Source of the DNA: AC-32 sp963715575
Lineage (GTDB): Bacteria > Actinomycetota > Thermoleophilia > Gaiellales > Gaiellaceae
Assembly (NCBI GenBank): GCA_963715575.1
Contig: OY970250.1
Location: forward strand, 2,356,001 to 2,420,000
Length of the DNA: 64,000 nt
Direction: 5' to 3'
Within the stretch, counting starts at the first letter, position 1. Each line of letters begins with the position of its first letter. The position numbers were made by a program, and so were the translations under genes. Below are positions 25,625 to 35,016 of this stretch, one piece after another. Below the pieces are notes generated by a model that saw only the letters and a program-made list of their open reading frames with translations, did no database searches and was not told the origin of the DNA.

Positions 25625-27010
25625 ATGAGCCCCACGCACCTGCATACGGACGACCGCGGCGAGCTCGCGGTACAGCCGCTGTTCGGGCTGGAGGGCACCA
25701 CGATCCCGCGGCACACGCTTCCGGATGAGCAGCTGGCGCCGGACGTGGCGTACCAGATCATCCACGACGAGCTGATGCTCGACGGGAACGCCCGGCTGAA
25801 CGTCGCCACCTTCGTGACCACCTGGATGGAGCCGCAGGCGCAGAAGCTGATGGCGGAGTGCTTCGACAAGAACATGATCGACAAGGACGAGTACCCACAG
25901 ACCGCGGAGATCGAGTCCCGGTGCGTGAACATGCTTAGCCGGCTCTGGCACGCGCCGGACGCCGATCAGGCCACGGGCTGCTCCACCACCGGCTCGAGCG
26001 AGGCCGCGATGCTCGGCGGCCTGGCGCTCAAGCGCCGCTGGATGAAACGGCGCAGGGCGGAGGGCAAGCCCGTCGACCGGCCGAACCTCGTGATGGGCAT
26101 CAACGTCCAGGTCTGCTGGGAGAAGCTCGCCAACTACTGGGACGTCGAGATGCGGCTCGTGCCGATGGAGGGCGACCGGTTCCACCTGTCGGCGGAGGAG
26201 GCCGTGAAGCTGTGCGACGAGAACACGATCGGCGTCGTCGCGATCCTCGGCTCGACCTTCGACGGCTCCTACGAGCCGGTCGAGGAGATTTGCGAGGCGC
26301 TCGACGCGTTCGAGGCCGAGACCGGGCTCGACATCCCGGTCCACGTGGACGGGGCCTCGGGCGCGTTCGTCGCGCCGTTCATCGACCGGGACCTGGTCTG
26401 GGACTTCCAGCTGCCGCGCGTCGCGTCGATCAACACCTCGGGCCACAAGTACGGGCTGGTGTACCCGGGCGTCGGCTGGGTCGTCTGGCGCGACGCCGCT
26501 GCGCTCCCGGAGGATCTGATCTTCTGGGTCAACTACCTCGGCGACAACATGCCGACCTTCGCGCTCAACTTCTCGCGGCCCGGCGCGCAGGTGGTCGCCC
26601 AGTACTACAACTTCCTGCGACTCGGCTTCGAGGGTTACCGCAACGTCCAGAGCTACGCCCGGGACGTCGCGAGGCGGCTCTCCGGGGAGATCGAGGAGGT
26701 CGGCCCCTTCGAGCTGATCACGCGGGGCGACGAGCTGCCCGTGTTCGCCTTCAAGGTGAAGGACGACGTCGACAACTTCACGGTGTTCGACGTCTCCAAC
26801 GCGCTTCGCGAGCGTGGCTGGCAGGTCCCTGCCTACACCTTCCCGAAGAACCGCGAGGACCTCGCGGCGCTGCGGGTGGTCGTACGGCGCGGATTCACGC
26901 ACGACATGGCCGACCTGCTCCTGGCCGACCTGAAGCGGCAGCTACCGCGGCTCGAGAGCCAGCCGGTGCCGGTCCACGACGAGTCGACGGCTTCGGGGTT
27001 CCGCCACTAG
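25625..27010 (+). CDS. gadB: Glutamate decarboxylase
   Basis: 461 aa, the normal length. PLP-binding lysine is Lys275 in INTSGHKYGLVYPG, and HVDGASGAFVAPF is the conserved PLP-ring region with its Asp. The N-terminus (IPRHTLPDEQLAPDVAYQII) and FVTTWMEPQAQKLM match GadA/B. Converts glutamate to GABA, consuming a proton. GGGAG precedes the ATG. No glutamate/GABA antiporter is present nearby; the divergent membrane protein is the only candidate transporter and does not look like GadC. The C-terminal tail keeps a His near the end, as in pH-gated enzymes. Confidence 0.95.
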   Translation: MSPTHLHTDDRGELAVQPLFGLEGTTIPRHTLPDEQLAPDVAYQIIHDELMLDGNARLNVATFVTTWMEPQAQKLMAECFDKNMIDKDEYPQTAEIESRCVNMLSRLWHAPDADQATGCSTTGSSEAAMLGGLALKRRWMKRRRAEGKPVDRPNLVMGINVQVCWEKLANYWDVEMRLVPMEGDRFHLSAEEAVKLCDENTIGVVAILGSTFDGSYEPVEEICEALDAFEAETGLDIPVHVDGASGAFVAPFIDRDLVWDFQLPRVASINTSGHKYGLVYPGVGWVVWRDAAALPEDLIFWVNYLGDNMPTFALNFSRPGAQVVAQYYNFLRLGFEGYRNVQSYARDVARRLSGEIEEVGPFELITRGDELPVFAFKVKDDVDNFTVFDVSNALRERGWQVPAYTFPKNREDLAALRVVVRRGFTHDMADLLLADLKRQLPRLESQPVPVHDESTASGFRH

Positions 27011-27013
27011 GGC

Positions 27014-27781
27014 TCAGAGCGGATAGACCGGATCGCCGACGCGCACCATGCCGGCTTGCGCGACGGCCGCGTGGACGCCGAACGGCAGCGGCTCGGTTGT
27101 CTCCACCTCGCGCCGGTAGGCCGCCAGTGCCTTCAGCGTGTCAAGGTCGGGCTCGCCGGTGTCGGGGTTCTGTGTCGTCACCGCGCAGCGGCCGACGTTT
27201 CCCTGGGGCACGACGACCGCGTCGCCGAGCCGGACGCGGCGGCCGAGCCACTCGTCTTCCTCGTGCTCGTCCAGGCCGTCGATGCCGAAGTTCATCCGGA
27301 ACCGGCGACCGTCGACCTCCTCGACGCCGGTGACCCGGGCGATCGCGCGCAGGGACGCAGTGCCGAGCAGGGTGGCCGCGCCGCTGCGCATGCGGTCCGT
27401 CGCGGGGCCCGGAGCGCGGACGAGCCGCAGGCTCCTGCCGGCGAAGTCGGAGATCGACGCGCTCCACGGCCCGCTGACCACGCGCACGGATACGGGTACG
27501 CCCCAGAACTGCGCGTCGAGCGAGCCGTCGACGGCGACCTGCTCGGCGACGGTGGTGCCGTCGGGGAAGCCCAGCTCGAGCACGCCGGCCTCTTCATCGA
27601 AGCGAGGCACGACCTGCTGGAGCACGCCGAGGCCCTTGCTGTTCACGAGCCGGCCGTGGTCGTCGACGAGGAAGAACTGTCGATCGCCTGCGACGCCGGC
27701 CTCGGTCAGCTCGCACTCGTCCAGCCGGCGCAGAGCCAGGCCTTTGACCGGGGAGACCGAGATCCAGGCGATGCTCGCCAC
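27014..27781 (-). CDS. MOSC domain protein
   Basis: 255 aa from a GTG. N-terminal MOSC_N barrel (VSPVKGLALRRLDECELTEAGVAGDRQFFLVD) and the MOSC domain with RFRMNFGIDGLDEHEEDEWLG and QGNVGRCAVTTQNPDTGEPD, in which the Cys of RCAVTTQNPDTG is the conserved residue of the mARC/YcbX type. Such proteins carry molybdenum cofactor and reduce N-hydroxylated compounds; no cofactor genes are close. Divergent from the winged-helix gene with only 19 bases between; TATCTT lies 8 bases before the GTG. Confidence 0.87.
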   Translation of the reverse strand: MASIAWISVSPVKGLALRRLDECELTEAGVAGDRQFFLVDDHGRLVNSKGLGVLQQVVPRFDEEAGVLELGFPDGTTVAEQVAVDGSLDAQFWGVPVSVRVVSGPWSASISDFAGRSLRLVRAPGPATDRMRSGAATLLGTASLRAIARVTGVEEVDGRRFRMNFGIDGLDEHEEDEWLGRRVRLGDAVVVPQGNVGRCAVTTQNPDTGEPDLDTLKALAAYRREVETTEPLPFGVHAAVAQAGMVRVGDPVYPL

Positions 27782-27800
27782 GGCGCTAGAAGATACTCGT

Positions 27801-28817
27801 ATGACCAGTCCGCTCGAGGTCACGCGGCCGCAGATCCTGGCGTTCCGGCGGCGGGCAGGCGCGCTCGACGCGCGCCTGCCGAACGGTGCGGCGTCGTTGC
27901 GGCGGGCGGCGTGGGCCGGCCTGCAGGACAGCATGCCGAGGGCCGCGCTGCTCTCGCTGCACGCGCGGGTCGAGGGCGTCGAGCCGTCGACGTGGGAACA
28001 CCGCACGCTCGCCCAGCTCTGGGGCCCGCGCTACCAGGTCTACGTCGTCCCGAAGCGCGACTTCGCGCTCTTCTCGCTCGCCCGGCTGCCCGAGGACGAG
28101 AAGGGCCGGTCGCGGGCGCAGCAGATGGCCGAGCGGCTTCATGCGCATCTCCGCGGCGAGCGGATGACGGACCGCGAGCTCGGGAAGGCGCTCCGGATCG
28201 GCAACGAGCTCAGGTACGCGACGACGACCGGCACGATCGCCATCCGCTGGGGCGGCGCGCGGGCGCCGGTCGTCTGGACGGTCGACGTGCCGCACCTCGA
28301 CCCGGCCCACGCCCGCCGCGAGCTGGCCCGGCGCTACCTCCACGTCTTCGGGCCGGCTACCGCTGACGGCTTCGCCCGCTGGGCGGGGATCTCGCGGCGC
28401 TCGGCGGCCGAGACGTTCGCGTTGCTGGAGGGCTCGCTGCTGCCGGTGCGGTCACCGCTCGGTGACGAGTGGCTGCTCGCGGAAGACGAGCCGGAGCTGC
28501 GCGCCGCCGAGACGGCCGCCGCGCCGGCGCGGCTGCTGCCGAGCGGCGATGCCTACTTCCTGCTCCTCCAAGCAGCCGAGCGCGAGCTGCTGGTACCGCG
28601 CCGGGACCAGCGCGAACGGCTCTGGACGTCCCGTGTCTGGCCGGGCGCGCTGCTCGTCGACGGCGAGATCCGCGGAACCTGGCGCAGGGCGCAGCACACC
28701 GTCCGGATCGACGCCTGGACACGCCTCTCGCGCGGAGCGCGCGACGCGGTCGAGGCCGAGGCCCGGGCCCTGCCGCTGCCGGTCGACCGGCCGATCGAGG
28801 TCGTGTGGAGTGCCTGA
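27801..28817 (+). CDS. Winged-helix DNA-binding protein (HTH_42/AlkZ-like)
   Basis: 338 aa. Tandem winged-helix layout typical of the HTH_42 superfamily: RRAAWAGLQDSMPRAALLSLHARV near residues 30-55 carries the Gln-Asp found at the catalytic site of the AlkZ/YcaQ DNA glycosylases, and the C-terminal part (ISRRSAAETFALL, YFLLLQAAERELLVPRRDQRERLW) follows the family. Either a DNA glycosylase for interstrand crosslinks or a non-catalytic relative. Starts at the ATG at 27801; the 5' extension of the frame overlaps the MOSC gene. Confidence 0.8.
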   Translation: MTSPLEVTRPQILAFRRRAGALDARLPNGAASLRRAAWAGLQDSMPRAALLSLHARVEGVEPSTWEHRTLAQLWGPRYQVYVVPKRDFALFSLARLPEDEKGRSRAQQMAERLHAHLRGERMTDRELGKALRIGNELRYATTTGTIAIRWGGARAPVVWTVDVPHLDPAHARRELARRYLHVFGPATADGFARWAGISRRSAAETFALLEGSLLPVRSPLGDEWLLAEDEPELRAAETAAAPARLLPSGDAYFLLLQAAERELLVPRRDQRERLWTSRVWPGALLVDGEIRGTWRRAQHTVRIDAWTRLSRGARDAVEAEARALPLPVDRPIEVVWSA

Positions 28818-28843
28818 GGAGCACCGTTGCAGAACGGTTACGC

Positions 28844-28858
28844 AGCCGGGACCCGGCT
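28844..28858 (+). terminator. Compact hairpin after the winged-helix gene
   Basis: AGCCGGG-A-CCCGGCT, effectively a 6-bp stem with a 3-base loop, 26 bases after the stop. No T tract, so termination is only a guess. Confidence 0.3.
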
Positions 28859-28877
28859 GTTGCCCGGGCAGCCGAGG

Positions 28878-29009
28878 ATGGGCGAGTCCCCGACCAGGAG
28901 GCTCCGAATGAAGCCGTTCACGTGCGCCTCACGAGTGACCGGGGTGACGTGCCGCAACCGGACGAGCCACGGCCTGTTCATCTCCCGCCAGGCCTACCGC
29001 ACCTGGTGA
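28878..29009 (+). pseudogene. C-terminal fragment of a secreted-protein gene
   Basis: The frame from 28878 gives 43 residues ending KPFTCASRVTGVTCRN and then RTSHGLFISRQAYRTW. The pattern C-x-TGVTCRN-x-GHGF-x-SR is a recurring C-terminal disulfide module of small secreted actinobacterial proteins. Signal peptide and upstream part are missing, so it is probably a remnant, or a short gene of unclear start. Confidence 0.4.
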
Positions 29010-29024
29010 CCGCCGGCCGTTGAC

Positions 29025-29492
29025 TCAGAGCAGCAACCCCATCTCGACCGCGTCCCACAGCTCGCCGCTGGCCCGCCGGTAGTGCTTCACTCGCCGGCCC
29101 TCCTCGACGAAGCCGTACTTCCGGTAGAGCGCGATCGCCGCAGCGTTGTGCGGGAACACGCTCAGCGTGAGCTTGTGCAGGCCGCGCTCGCGAGCCCAAT
29201 CGATCGCGGCCGCGACGAGCGCCGAGCCGACCCCTCGCCCGCGCCAGTCACGCGCGACCGCCATGCCGAGCTCTCCGAAGCCGAAGCGGCTCTCCTCGAT
29301 GCTCAACGAGCCGACGAGCTCGCCCTCGGCGACGGCGAGCAATGTCCCGTCGAGCCGCCACTTCGCAGCCCACGCGTCGACGTCGACCGGCGGCTCGGTG
29401 GCGATCCCGTCGCGCTCCTCGGCCACCGTCGCGAAGAGCTGCGCGAGCTGACGGCGATCCCCGTCGCCGGCCGATCGGATCTCAAGCTGCAC
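29025..29492 (-). CDS. GNAT family N-acetyltransferase
   Basis: 155 aa from a GTG whose first base is the last base of the preceding stop (TAGTG). The acetyl-CoA loop is RGRGVGSAL, preceded by GELGMAVARDW, and the C-terminal NAAAIALYRKYGFVEEGRR is the usual beta6-beta7 region (RimI/phosphinothricin-acetyltransferase-like). Substrate unknown. Second gene of a minus-strand pair with the alpha/beta hydrolase. Confidence 0.9.
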   Translation of the reverse strand: MQLEIRSAGDGDRRQLAQLFATVAEERDGIATEPPVDVDAWAAKWRLDGTLLAVAEGELVGSLSIEESRFGFGELGMAVARDWRGRGVGSALVAAAIDWARERGLHKLTLSVFPHNAAAIALYRKYGFVEEGRRVKHYRRASGELWDAVEMGLLL

Positions 29493-30424
29493 TAGCTGCT
29501 TCCGTCGGGAGGCACGCCGTCGCGCAGCCAGCGAGCCGACTCTGCGATCTCCTCCGTCGGGTCTTCGCCCAGGTGACCCGCGACCCCGTCGACCTTGACC
29601 ACAGCCCCCGGGACGTGCGCGGCCAGCCACTCGCCGTGCGCGGGGGGAACGAGCACGTCCGTTGCGCCGTACCTGACCAGGACCGGAACCGTGATCTCGG
29701 CGAGGTCGAAGCCCCACGGCCGGATGTGCGCGAGGTCGTCGTCCGCCCAGCCGCCCACGCCTCTGACCGAATGCTCGGCCCACGACTCGCGGATCACCTG
29801 CACGCGCTCCTTGCGAGTCAGCTCCTTGCGGTCCGACTCGCTCAGGTCGAAGTCGCCGAGCACGGCCGATGGGTCTTCGGCCACTCGGGCGGCGATCTTT
29901 GCGTGCTCGGCCTCGAGCTCGCGCATCAGGACCTCCTCACCTGCATCGGCCCAGCCGAACTCCTTGACGTTCTCGGGGTCCATGCCCGCGAGCCAGTCGT
30001 CCCGCTGGAGCCCGGCCTCGCCGAACGGCGCCACGCCGACCACGCAGGCGGCGCGCACCACCCGGTCGGGCAGGCGTGCCGCGCAGGCCAGGGAGTGCGC
30101 CCCGCCGCCGGAGCCGCCCGTGACGCCGAAGCGCTCGAGGCCGAGGTGGTCGGCGAGCGCGGCCACGTCGTCGACCTCGTCGACGACGCGTCGGCCGGGC
30201 CGCCGGGTCGACTGCCCGTACCCGGCGCGGTCGTGCGTGATGAGGAGGATGCCGACGCGCCGGTAGACGTCCTCGTCCGGCCAGCGCTCGAGCCGGCAAC
30301 CCGGCGTGCCGTGCAAGACGACGACCGGGAAGTCGTCGGGATCGCCCCACAGCGCGTACGCCAGCGTGCGGCCATCAGGAGTGTCGAATGTCAGGAGCGG
30401 CTCGGCCACGGCAGAGGCGAGCAT
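29492..30424 (-). CDS. Alpha/beta hydrolase
   Basis: 310 aa. HGTPG oxyanion motif, nucleophile elbow TGGSGGGAHS (Ser), DRAGYGQST, and the catalytic His in GVAGHLG near the C-terminus. Resembles proline-iminopeptidase/TAP-like serine hydrolases. Cytoplasmic. It starts 7 bases after the stop of the frameshifted PASTA-tailed gene and is coupled to the acetyltransferase downstream. Confidence 0.88.
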   Translation of the reverse strand: MLASAVAEPLLTFDTPDGRTLAYALWGDPDDFPVVVLHGTPGCRLERWPDEDVYRRVGILLITHDRAGYGQSTRRPGRRVVDEVDDVAALADHLGLERFGVTGGSGGGAHSLACAARLPDRVVRAACVVGVAPFGEAGLQRDDWLAGMDPENVKEFGWADAGEEVLMRELEAEHAKIAARVAEDPSAVLGDFDLSESDRKELTRKERVQVIRESWAEHSVRGVGGWADDDLAHIRPWGFDLAEITVPVLVRYGATDVLVPPAHGEWLAAHVPGAVVKVDGVAGHLGEDPTEEIAESARWLRDGVPPDGSS

Positions 30425-30431
30425 ACGAGTG

Positions 30432-32251
30432 TCAACGGCCGACGCGCAGGTCGACCTTCGTGTCGCTCCGGTAGCGCTCGCCGGGCTTGAGGCTTTGGCG
30501 CAGGACCCGGCCGCGCTGCCGCTTCGCCGCCTTGACGCGCTGCACCTTGCCGAGCCTGCAGTTCCTCGCCACGATCCGGTGCCACGCCGCGTCGAGCGTC
30601 TTGCCGACCACCCTCGGCACCCCGCACGCCGGACGAGCCAGTTCCGGCCCGCCCCCGACGCGGCCCCACCACGTTCCCCAGCGCCCGGACTCGTCACCGC
30701 GCCCGGCCGGAATCCGCGCGTACTCCTGGATCGTCCAGAGGGTCAGGTCGTCCGTGGGATCTACCTGCGTCGCGCTGTAGTCGCCCCAGCGGTTGCGGTC
30801 GCCCTCGCGGCGCTTCACGTACGGCCCCTCGCCGTCCTTGAGCGTGACCGGCGCGCCCATCACGCCCGGCGGGTCGCTGCCCGAGCGGAAGGCGTAGCCC
30901 GCGTCCGCGAAGTCGTCCGACTCGAACTCGGAGAAGCCGACGAGCACGTCGTTGCGCGCGTTCACCGCGAGCGAGCCGAAGGCGTAGGAGTGGCCGCCGT
31001 TCCACGGGTTCGCCCGCGGGTCGACGATCCGGCCGCCCTGGACGAAGGCGCCGCTCGTGTCGAGCTCTACCCACTGGACGGCGGTGGCGATCGCATACCC
31101 GGTGCCGCCCGGCGGCAGCCCGACCGACTGCGCGTACCAGACGTGGTCGTTGCGGAAGACGACGTTGCCGATCCGCGCGTCGCCGGCGCTGATCCCGTCG
31201 CCACCGTGCTGGGGCATCAGGTCGAAGGCGCCCGGCGAGGCGTAGGCGCCGAGCGGGTTCGTCCGTGGCGCCCCGCCGACGAGCGTCAGCGTCGAGCCGC
31301 TCAGCGACCAGAAGCAGTAAGTGGCCGAGAGGCTGTCCAGGTGCTCGACGAAGTAGATCGTCGTCTCGCTCGGCGAGTAGGTGACCGCGGGCTGCATCGC
31401 GAACTCGCCCGGGATGTCGATGCCGAGGGGATTGCCGCCCGAGCCGGCTCGCAGGGAGTCGTAGTCGAGCACGATCAGCCGGCCGCGCACGTAGTCCAGC
31501 GAGCTGCGCGAGAACATGTTCACGCCGATCGCCACCGTGCTCTGGCTGAAGCCCAGCGTCGGGAAGTCGGCCCAGGTGGCGCCGGTCTCGTCGGAGTGAA
31601 TGGCGTAGAGGTGCCAGGTGCCCAGCGGATCGTCCGTGTCGGAGATGCCATAGAGGATCAGCGAGCTCGACAGCAGCGGGTCGTCGGCCGCGCTCGCCAG
31701 CCAGCGGTTGCTGTAAGGGTCGTAGAGCACGCGCGGGTCGAACGGGTTGTGGGCGCCGACGGCCTCCCAGAAGGCGGTCATCGAGACCGTGCTCAGCGTC
31801 GCGCCGTCGGACTTCCGCTCGATCACGTAGTTGCTGTTCAGCGGCACCAGCAGTCGCGGCCAACCGCGCCGTTCGTGTCCGGCGGCGTCTCATTCTTGGT
31901 CGTGCCGACCGCTGGCAGGTCGGGCTGCGCGAGGAAGCTCGCAGAGACGTACGGCGAGGCGACGGCCGAGATGCTCGTCACCGACAGCGGGGAGACGAGC
32001 GGCGAGGGCACGGTGAAGTGGACGTTCGGCTCGGCCTTCTCTTCCGGCTCGGGAGCCTCCTCCGGCTCGGCCTCCTCGCGAATCGGCGAGTGCCGTTCGG
32101 CGCGGGCGAGCGCGCGGAAGCTCACGATCGCGGCCGCCTCGACGTGGACGCGAGCGCCGGCATACGAAACACGGTCGTTCTCGGCTGCCTGCGCCGAGGA
32201 GCCCGCGAGGACGATCGCCCCGACGACGACCGGCCCCCAGTGCTTCCTCAT
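30432..32251 (-). pseudogene. Secreted PASTA-tailed protein, one-base frameshift
   Basis: From the ATG at 32251 the first frame gives a signal peptide (VVVGAIVLAGSSAQA), a Glu/Pro-rich linker and the motif KNETPPDTNGAVG, then stops at 31838. The next frame, from about 31860, continues LLVPLNSNYVIERK to a normal end at 30432, with a propeller-like body and a C-terminal PASTA domain (VPRVVGKTLDAAWHRIV...). One extra C in GGCC at about 31857-31862 would join them into about 606 aa. PPDTNGAVG is normally followed by PxxLLVPLN, so this is one broken gene (or a sequencing error). Its start overlaps the kinase stop (TGATG). Confidence 0.78.
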
Positions 32252-34344
32252 CAGCGCCGGAGCGGCAGCTCGACGGTGAAGCGAGAGCCCTTGCCGGGCT
32301 CGGACTCGACGTGCAGGCGGCCGTTCATGCGCTCGACCAGCTCGCGGCAGATGTAGAGACCGAGGCCGCTGCCGCCGACGCCGTGGGTCTGCTGCGGGTC
32401 GAGCCGGTAGAACTTCTCGAAGATCCGCTCGTGCTCGTCGGGCGGGATGCCGAGCCCCTCGTCCGCGACCTCGATCTGGCAGCTGCCGTTGACGTTCCGG
32501 ACCCGCAGCTCCACTCGCCCGCCCTGCGGCGAGTACTTGACCGCGTTGTCGACCAGGTTGACGAGCACCTGCCGGAGCTTGTTCTCGTCGCAGCGGATCG
32601 GCGCGGCGCCGTCGGCGCTGAGGCCGAGGGAGATCGACTCCGGCAGGTGCACCGCGGCCGACTCGATCACGCCCGCGGCCACCTGCTCCAGGTCGCACTC
32701 GGTCACGTCGAGGTCGACCGCGTCGGCGTCGAGCTGGCCGGCGAGCAGGATCTGGTCGACGATCTTCGCCAGCCGCGTCGCCTCGGACTCGATCATCTCG
32801 AGGAACTGCGCGCGATCGGCCTCGGACAGCTCGACGTCCTCGCGCCGGATCGTGCGGACGGCGCCGTAGACGGCTGCCAGCGGGGTGCGCAGCTCGTGCG
32901 AGGCGGTGGCCACGAAGTCGCTGCGCGTCTTCTCGAGCGCGTGCTCCTCGGTCACGTCCTGCAGCGCGTAGACGGTGCCGTCGCCGAAGTCGACGCCCGA
33001 GACGGAGACCCAGCGCTCGCGGCCACCGAGCACGATCGGAACGGTCACCGGCCGCGCGGCCCCGCCCGGGGGCACCAGCGGCACGTGCGAGGTGAGCGCC
33101 TCCCAAGCCGGCACGACGTCACCGACCAGGCGGCCGACCGCGTCCTCCTCGGCAACGTTGGTGATCAGGGCGGCGGCCGGGTTCCAATGGAGCACGTGGC
33201 CCGTGGTGTCGAGCATCGCAACGCCGTCGGCGACGTAGGCGAGCGCACGCGCCGCGTCGGCGCCGCGCTCGGCCTCGCGGTAGAGCCGTGCGTTGTCGAC
33301 CGCGACCGCGGCGCGGCGGGCGAGCTCGACCGCCTGCTCGAGGTCGGCCTCCGTGTACGGCGGGTGCGTCTCGGCGGCGATCAGCGTCAGCGCGCCGAGC
33401 GTTCGCCCGCGCGCGATCAGCGGAACGCAGATCGTCGACTTGATCCCGAGCTCGTCGATGATCCGGCGCAGCTCCTCGTCGTCGCCGATCGCCTCGTCGA
33501 GCAGTTCCTGTGGGATCACCCGGTAGAACTCCGGCTTGCCGCTGCGCAGCACCTGCGGCACTCCCGTCGGCGCATCCGGGTCGGGTGGGTAGCGGTCCTG
33601 GAGCTCGTAGGCCCAACGCACCTTCTCGGGATCCTCGTGCGCCACCGCGAGCCGCTCGATCTCGCCTGTCGGGCCGACCATGTCGATCGCACACCAGTCG
33701 GCGAGCCCCGGGACGCTGAGCTGGGCGACCTGCGTCAGCGTGAAGTTGTAGTCCAGCGAGGACGCGAGCACCTCGCTCGCCTCGGCGAGGAAGGTGATCC
33801 GCTTGCGCAGGTCCTGCTCGGCCGCGTAGAGCCGCGAGCGCGCCAGTGCCTGGGCGGCTTGCCGCGCGAGCGTCAGCTTCATCTCGCGGCGCTCCGGCTC
33901 GAACTCGACATCGCGGTCGAAGGAGAGCGACATCGCGCCGAAGACGCGCCCCTCGACCGCGAGCGGGACGACCACGAGCGCATTGCTCTCCTGTCCCTGG
34001 TCGGCGAGTGCCGGGTAGCGCTCGTTGCGCTCTCGCACCGACGTGAGGAAGACCGGCTCGCCGGTCCGGATCACCTCCGACATCGGCACCTCCGCCTCGA
34101 GCGGGAAGGTCGACCAGCCGGCCATCGACGAGGTGTCGTAGCCCCGCTGGGCGAGCAGCTCGACGCTGGCGCCGTCCGCGCTGAGCACGCCGATCGCGCC
34201 GGCGCGGGCCTCGGCCGCCTTGACGCCCTCGGTCAGGATCGAGTCGAGCACCTCCTGCGGCGTGACCGCCTCCGCCAAGAGCTCCGCGACGCGCTGGAGT
34301 CGTCGCGCTCGATCGGCGGCTTCGCTGCTGTCGGTCGTCGTCAC
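32251..34344 (-). CDS. Cytoplasmic sensor histidine kinase (GAF-GAF-PAS)
   Basis: 697 aa from a GTG. GAF 1 about 20-170, GAF 2 about 190-350, PAS about 360-465, HisKA with the phospho-acceptor His483 in ASHELRTPL, then HATPase_c with the N box NLVDNAVKYSP and GLGIPPDE and GSGLGLYI. No membrane helix, so it senses an internal signal. The GTG overlaps the regulator stop (GTGA), forming a classic two-component pair, and its own stop touches the start of a secreted PASTA protein gene. Confidence 0.93.
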   Translation of the reverse strand: MTTTDSSEAADRARRLQRVAELLAEAVTPQEVLDSILTEGVKAAEARAGAIGVLSADGASVELLAQRGYDTSSMAGWSTFPLEAEVPMSEVIRTGEPVFLTSVRERNERYPALADQGQESNALVVVPLAVEGRVFGAMSLSFDRDVEFEPERREMKLTLARQAAQALARSRLYAAEQDLRKRITFLAEASEVLASSLDYNFTLTQVAQLSVPGLADWCAIDMVGPTGEIERLAVAHEDPEKVRWAYELQDRYPPDPDAPTGVPQVLRSGKPEFYRVIPQELLDEAIGDDEELRRIIDELGIKSTICVPLIARGRTLGALTLIAAETHPPYTEADLEQAVELARRAAVAVDNARLYREAERGADAARALAYVADGVAMLDTTGHVLHWNPAAALITNVAEEDAVGRLVGDVVPAWEALTSHVPLVPPGGAARPVTVPIVLGGRERWVSVSGVDFGDGTVYALQDVTEEHALEKTRSDFVATASHELRTPLAAVYGAVRTIRREDVELSEADRAQFLEMIESEATRLAKIVDQILLAGQLDADAVDLDVTECDLEQVAAGVIESAAVHLPESISLGLSADGAAPIRCDENKLRQVLVNLVDNAVKYSPQGGRVELRVRNVNGSCQIEVADEGLGIPPDEHERIFEKFYRLDPQQTHGVGGSGLGLYICRELVERMNGRLHVESEPGKGSRFTVELPLRR

Positions 34345-34922
34345 CGCTCCGGGTCGGACGTGATCCCGCGCTTGAGCTGCTCGCGCTCGCCGCGCTCGAT
34401 GCGCACGAGCACGTCCTCGACGAGCTCGCCGATCGTCACTGGGTCGAACGGCTTGACGAGGTAGCCGACGCCGCCGAGCTGCTCGCCGAGGCGCCGGTCG
34501 GCCGGGTCCGCCCGGGCGGTGAGGAAGACGATCGGGATCTCCCGCGTCTGCTCGTCGGCGGCCAGCTCGCGCGCGACCGTCCAGCCGTCGAGCTCCGGCA
34601 TCATCACGTCGAGCAGCACCAGGTCCGGCCGCTCCCGGCGTGCGAGCTCGAGGCCCTCGCGCCCGTCCGAGGCCTCCATCACCTCCATGCCCGAGGCGAT
34701 CAGGTTCACCCGGCAGAGCAGGCGGATGGAGCGCTCGTCGTCGACGACGAGCACGCGCCGCGCAGTGCCGGCGGCGGGTTTCGCGTCACCACGGCGCGCC
34801 GCCTCGGAATCGGGCCGCGCACCCTCGCCGGCGCTGCAGCGCCAGAGCTGCCGCCCCCCGACGGACACCCCCCTTCGGCGGAGCGGAGTGGAGCGAATCG
34901 GGTGGGCGACCTCGGCTCTCAC
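34341..34922 (-). CDS. Single-domain response regulator
   Basis: 193 aa from the GTG at 34922. Receiver domain from about residue 55: VLVVDDERS (acidic pair), LVLLDVMMPELDGW (phospho-acceptor Asp) and GYLVKPFDP (Lys). No output domain, so it works by protein contacts or phosphotransfer. The 54-residue Arg/Gly-rich N-terminal extension is unusual; TAGAAT at 34935-34940 favours this start, yet internal GTG codons near residues 19 and 21 are alternatives. Confidence 0.88.
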   Translation of the reverse strand: MRAEVAHPIRSTPLRRRGVSVGGRQLWRCSAGEGARPDSEAARRGDAKPAAGTARRVLVVDDERSIRLLCRVNLIASGMEVMEASDGREGLELARRERPDLVLLDVMMPELDGWTVARELAADEQTREIPIVFLTARADPADRRLGEQLGGVGYLVKPFDPVTIGELVEDVLVRIERGEREQLKRGITSDPER

Positions 34923-34934
34923 TTCGCGTGCCGG

Positions 34935-34940
34935 ATTCTA
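34935..34940 (-). promoter_or_regulatory. -10 box of the two-component operon
   Basis: TAGAAT on the minus strand, 12 bases before the GTG at 34922; a TGTTCA-like -35 lies 17 bases further. The leader would be only about 5 bases. Confidence 0.45.
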
Positions 34941-34978
34941 CGGCGCGAACGGGCCGCTGAACAGACTCGCGCGCCAGA

Positions 34979-35007
34979 TTGCCCGTGCGCGTTGCGGGGA
35001 GTAATGT
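34979..35007 (+). promoter_or_regulatory. Promoter of the RTX gene
   Basis: TTGCCC (34979-34984), 17-base spacer, TAATGT (35002-35007), then 9 bases to the ATG. A GGGAG sits just before the ATG but would be at the very 5' end of the message. Confidence 0.5.
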
Positions 35008-35016
35008 CGCCGGGAG

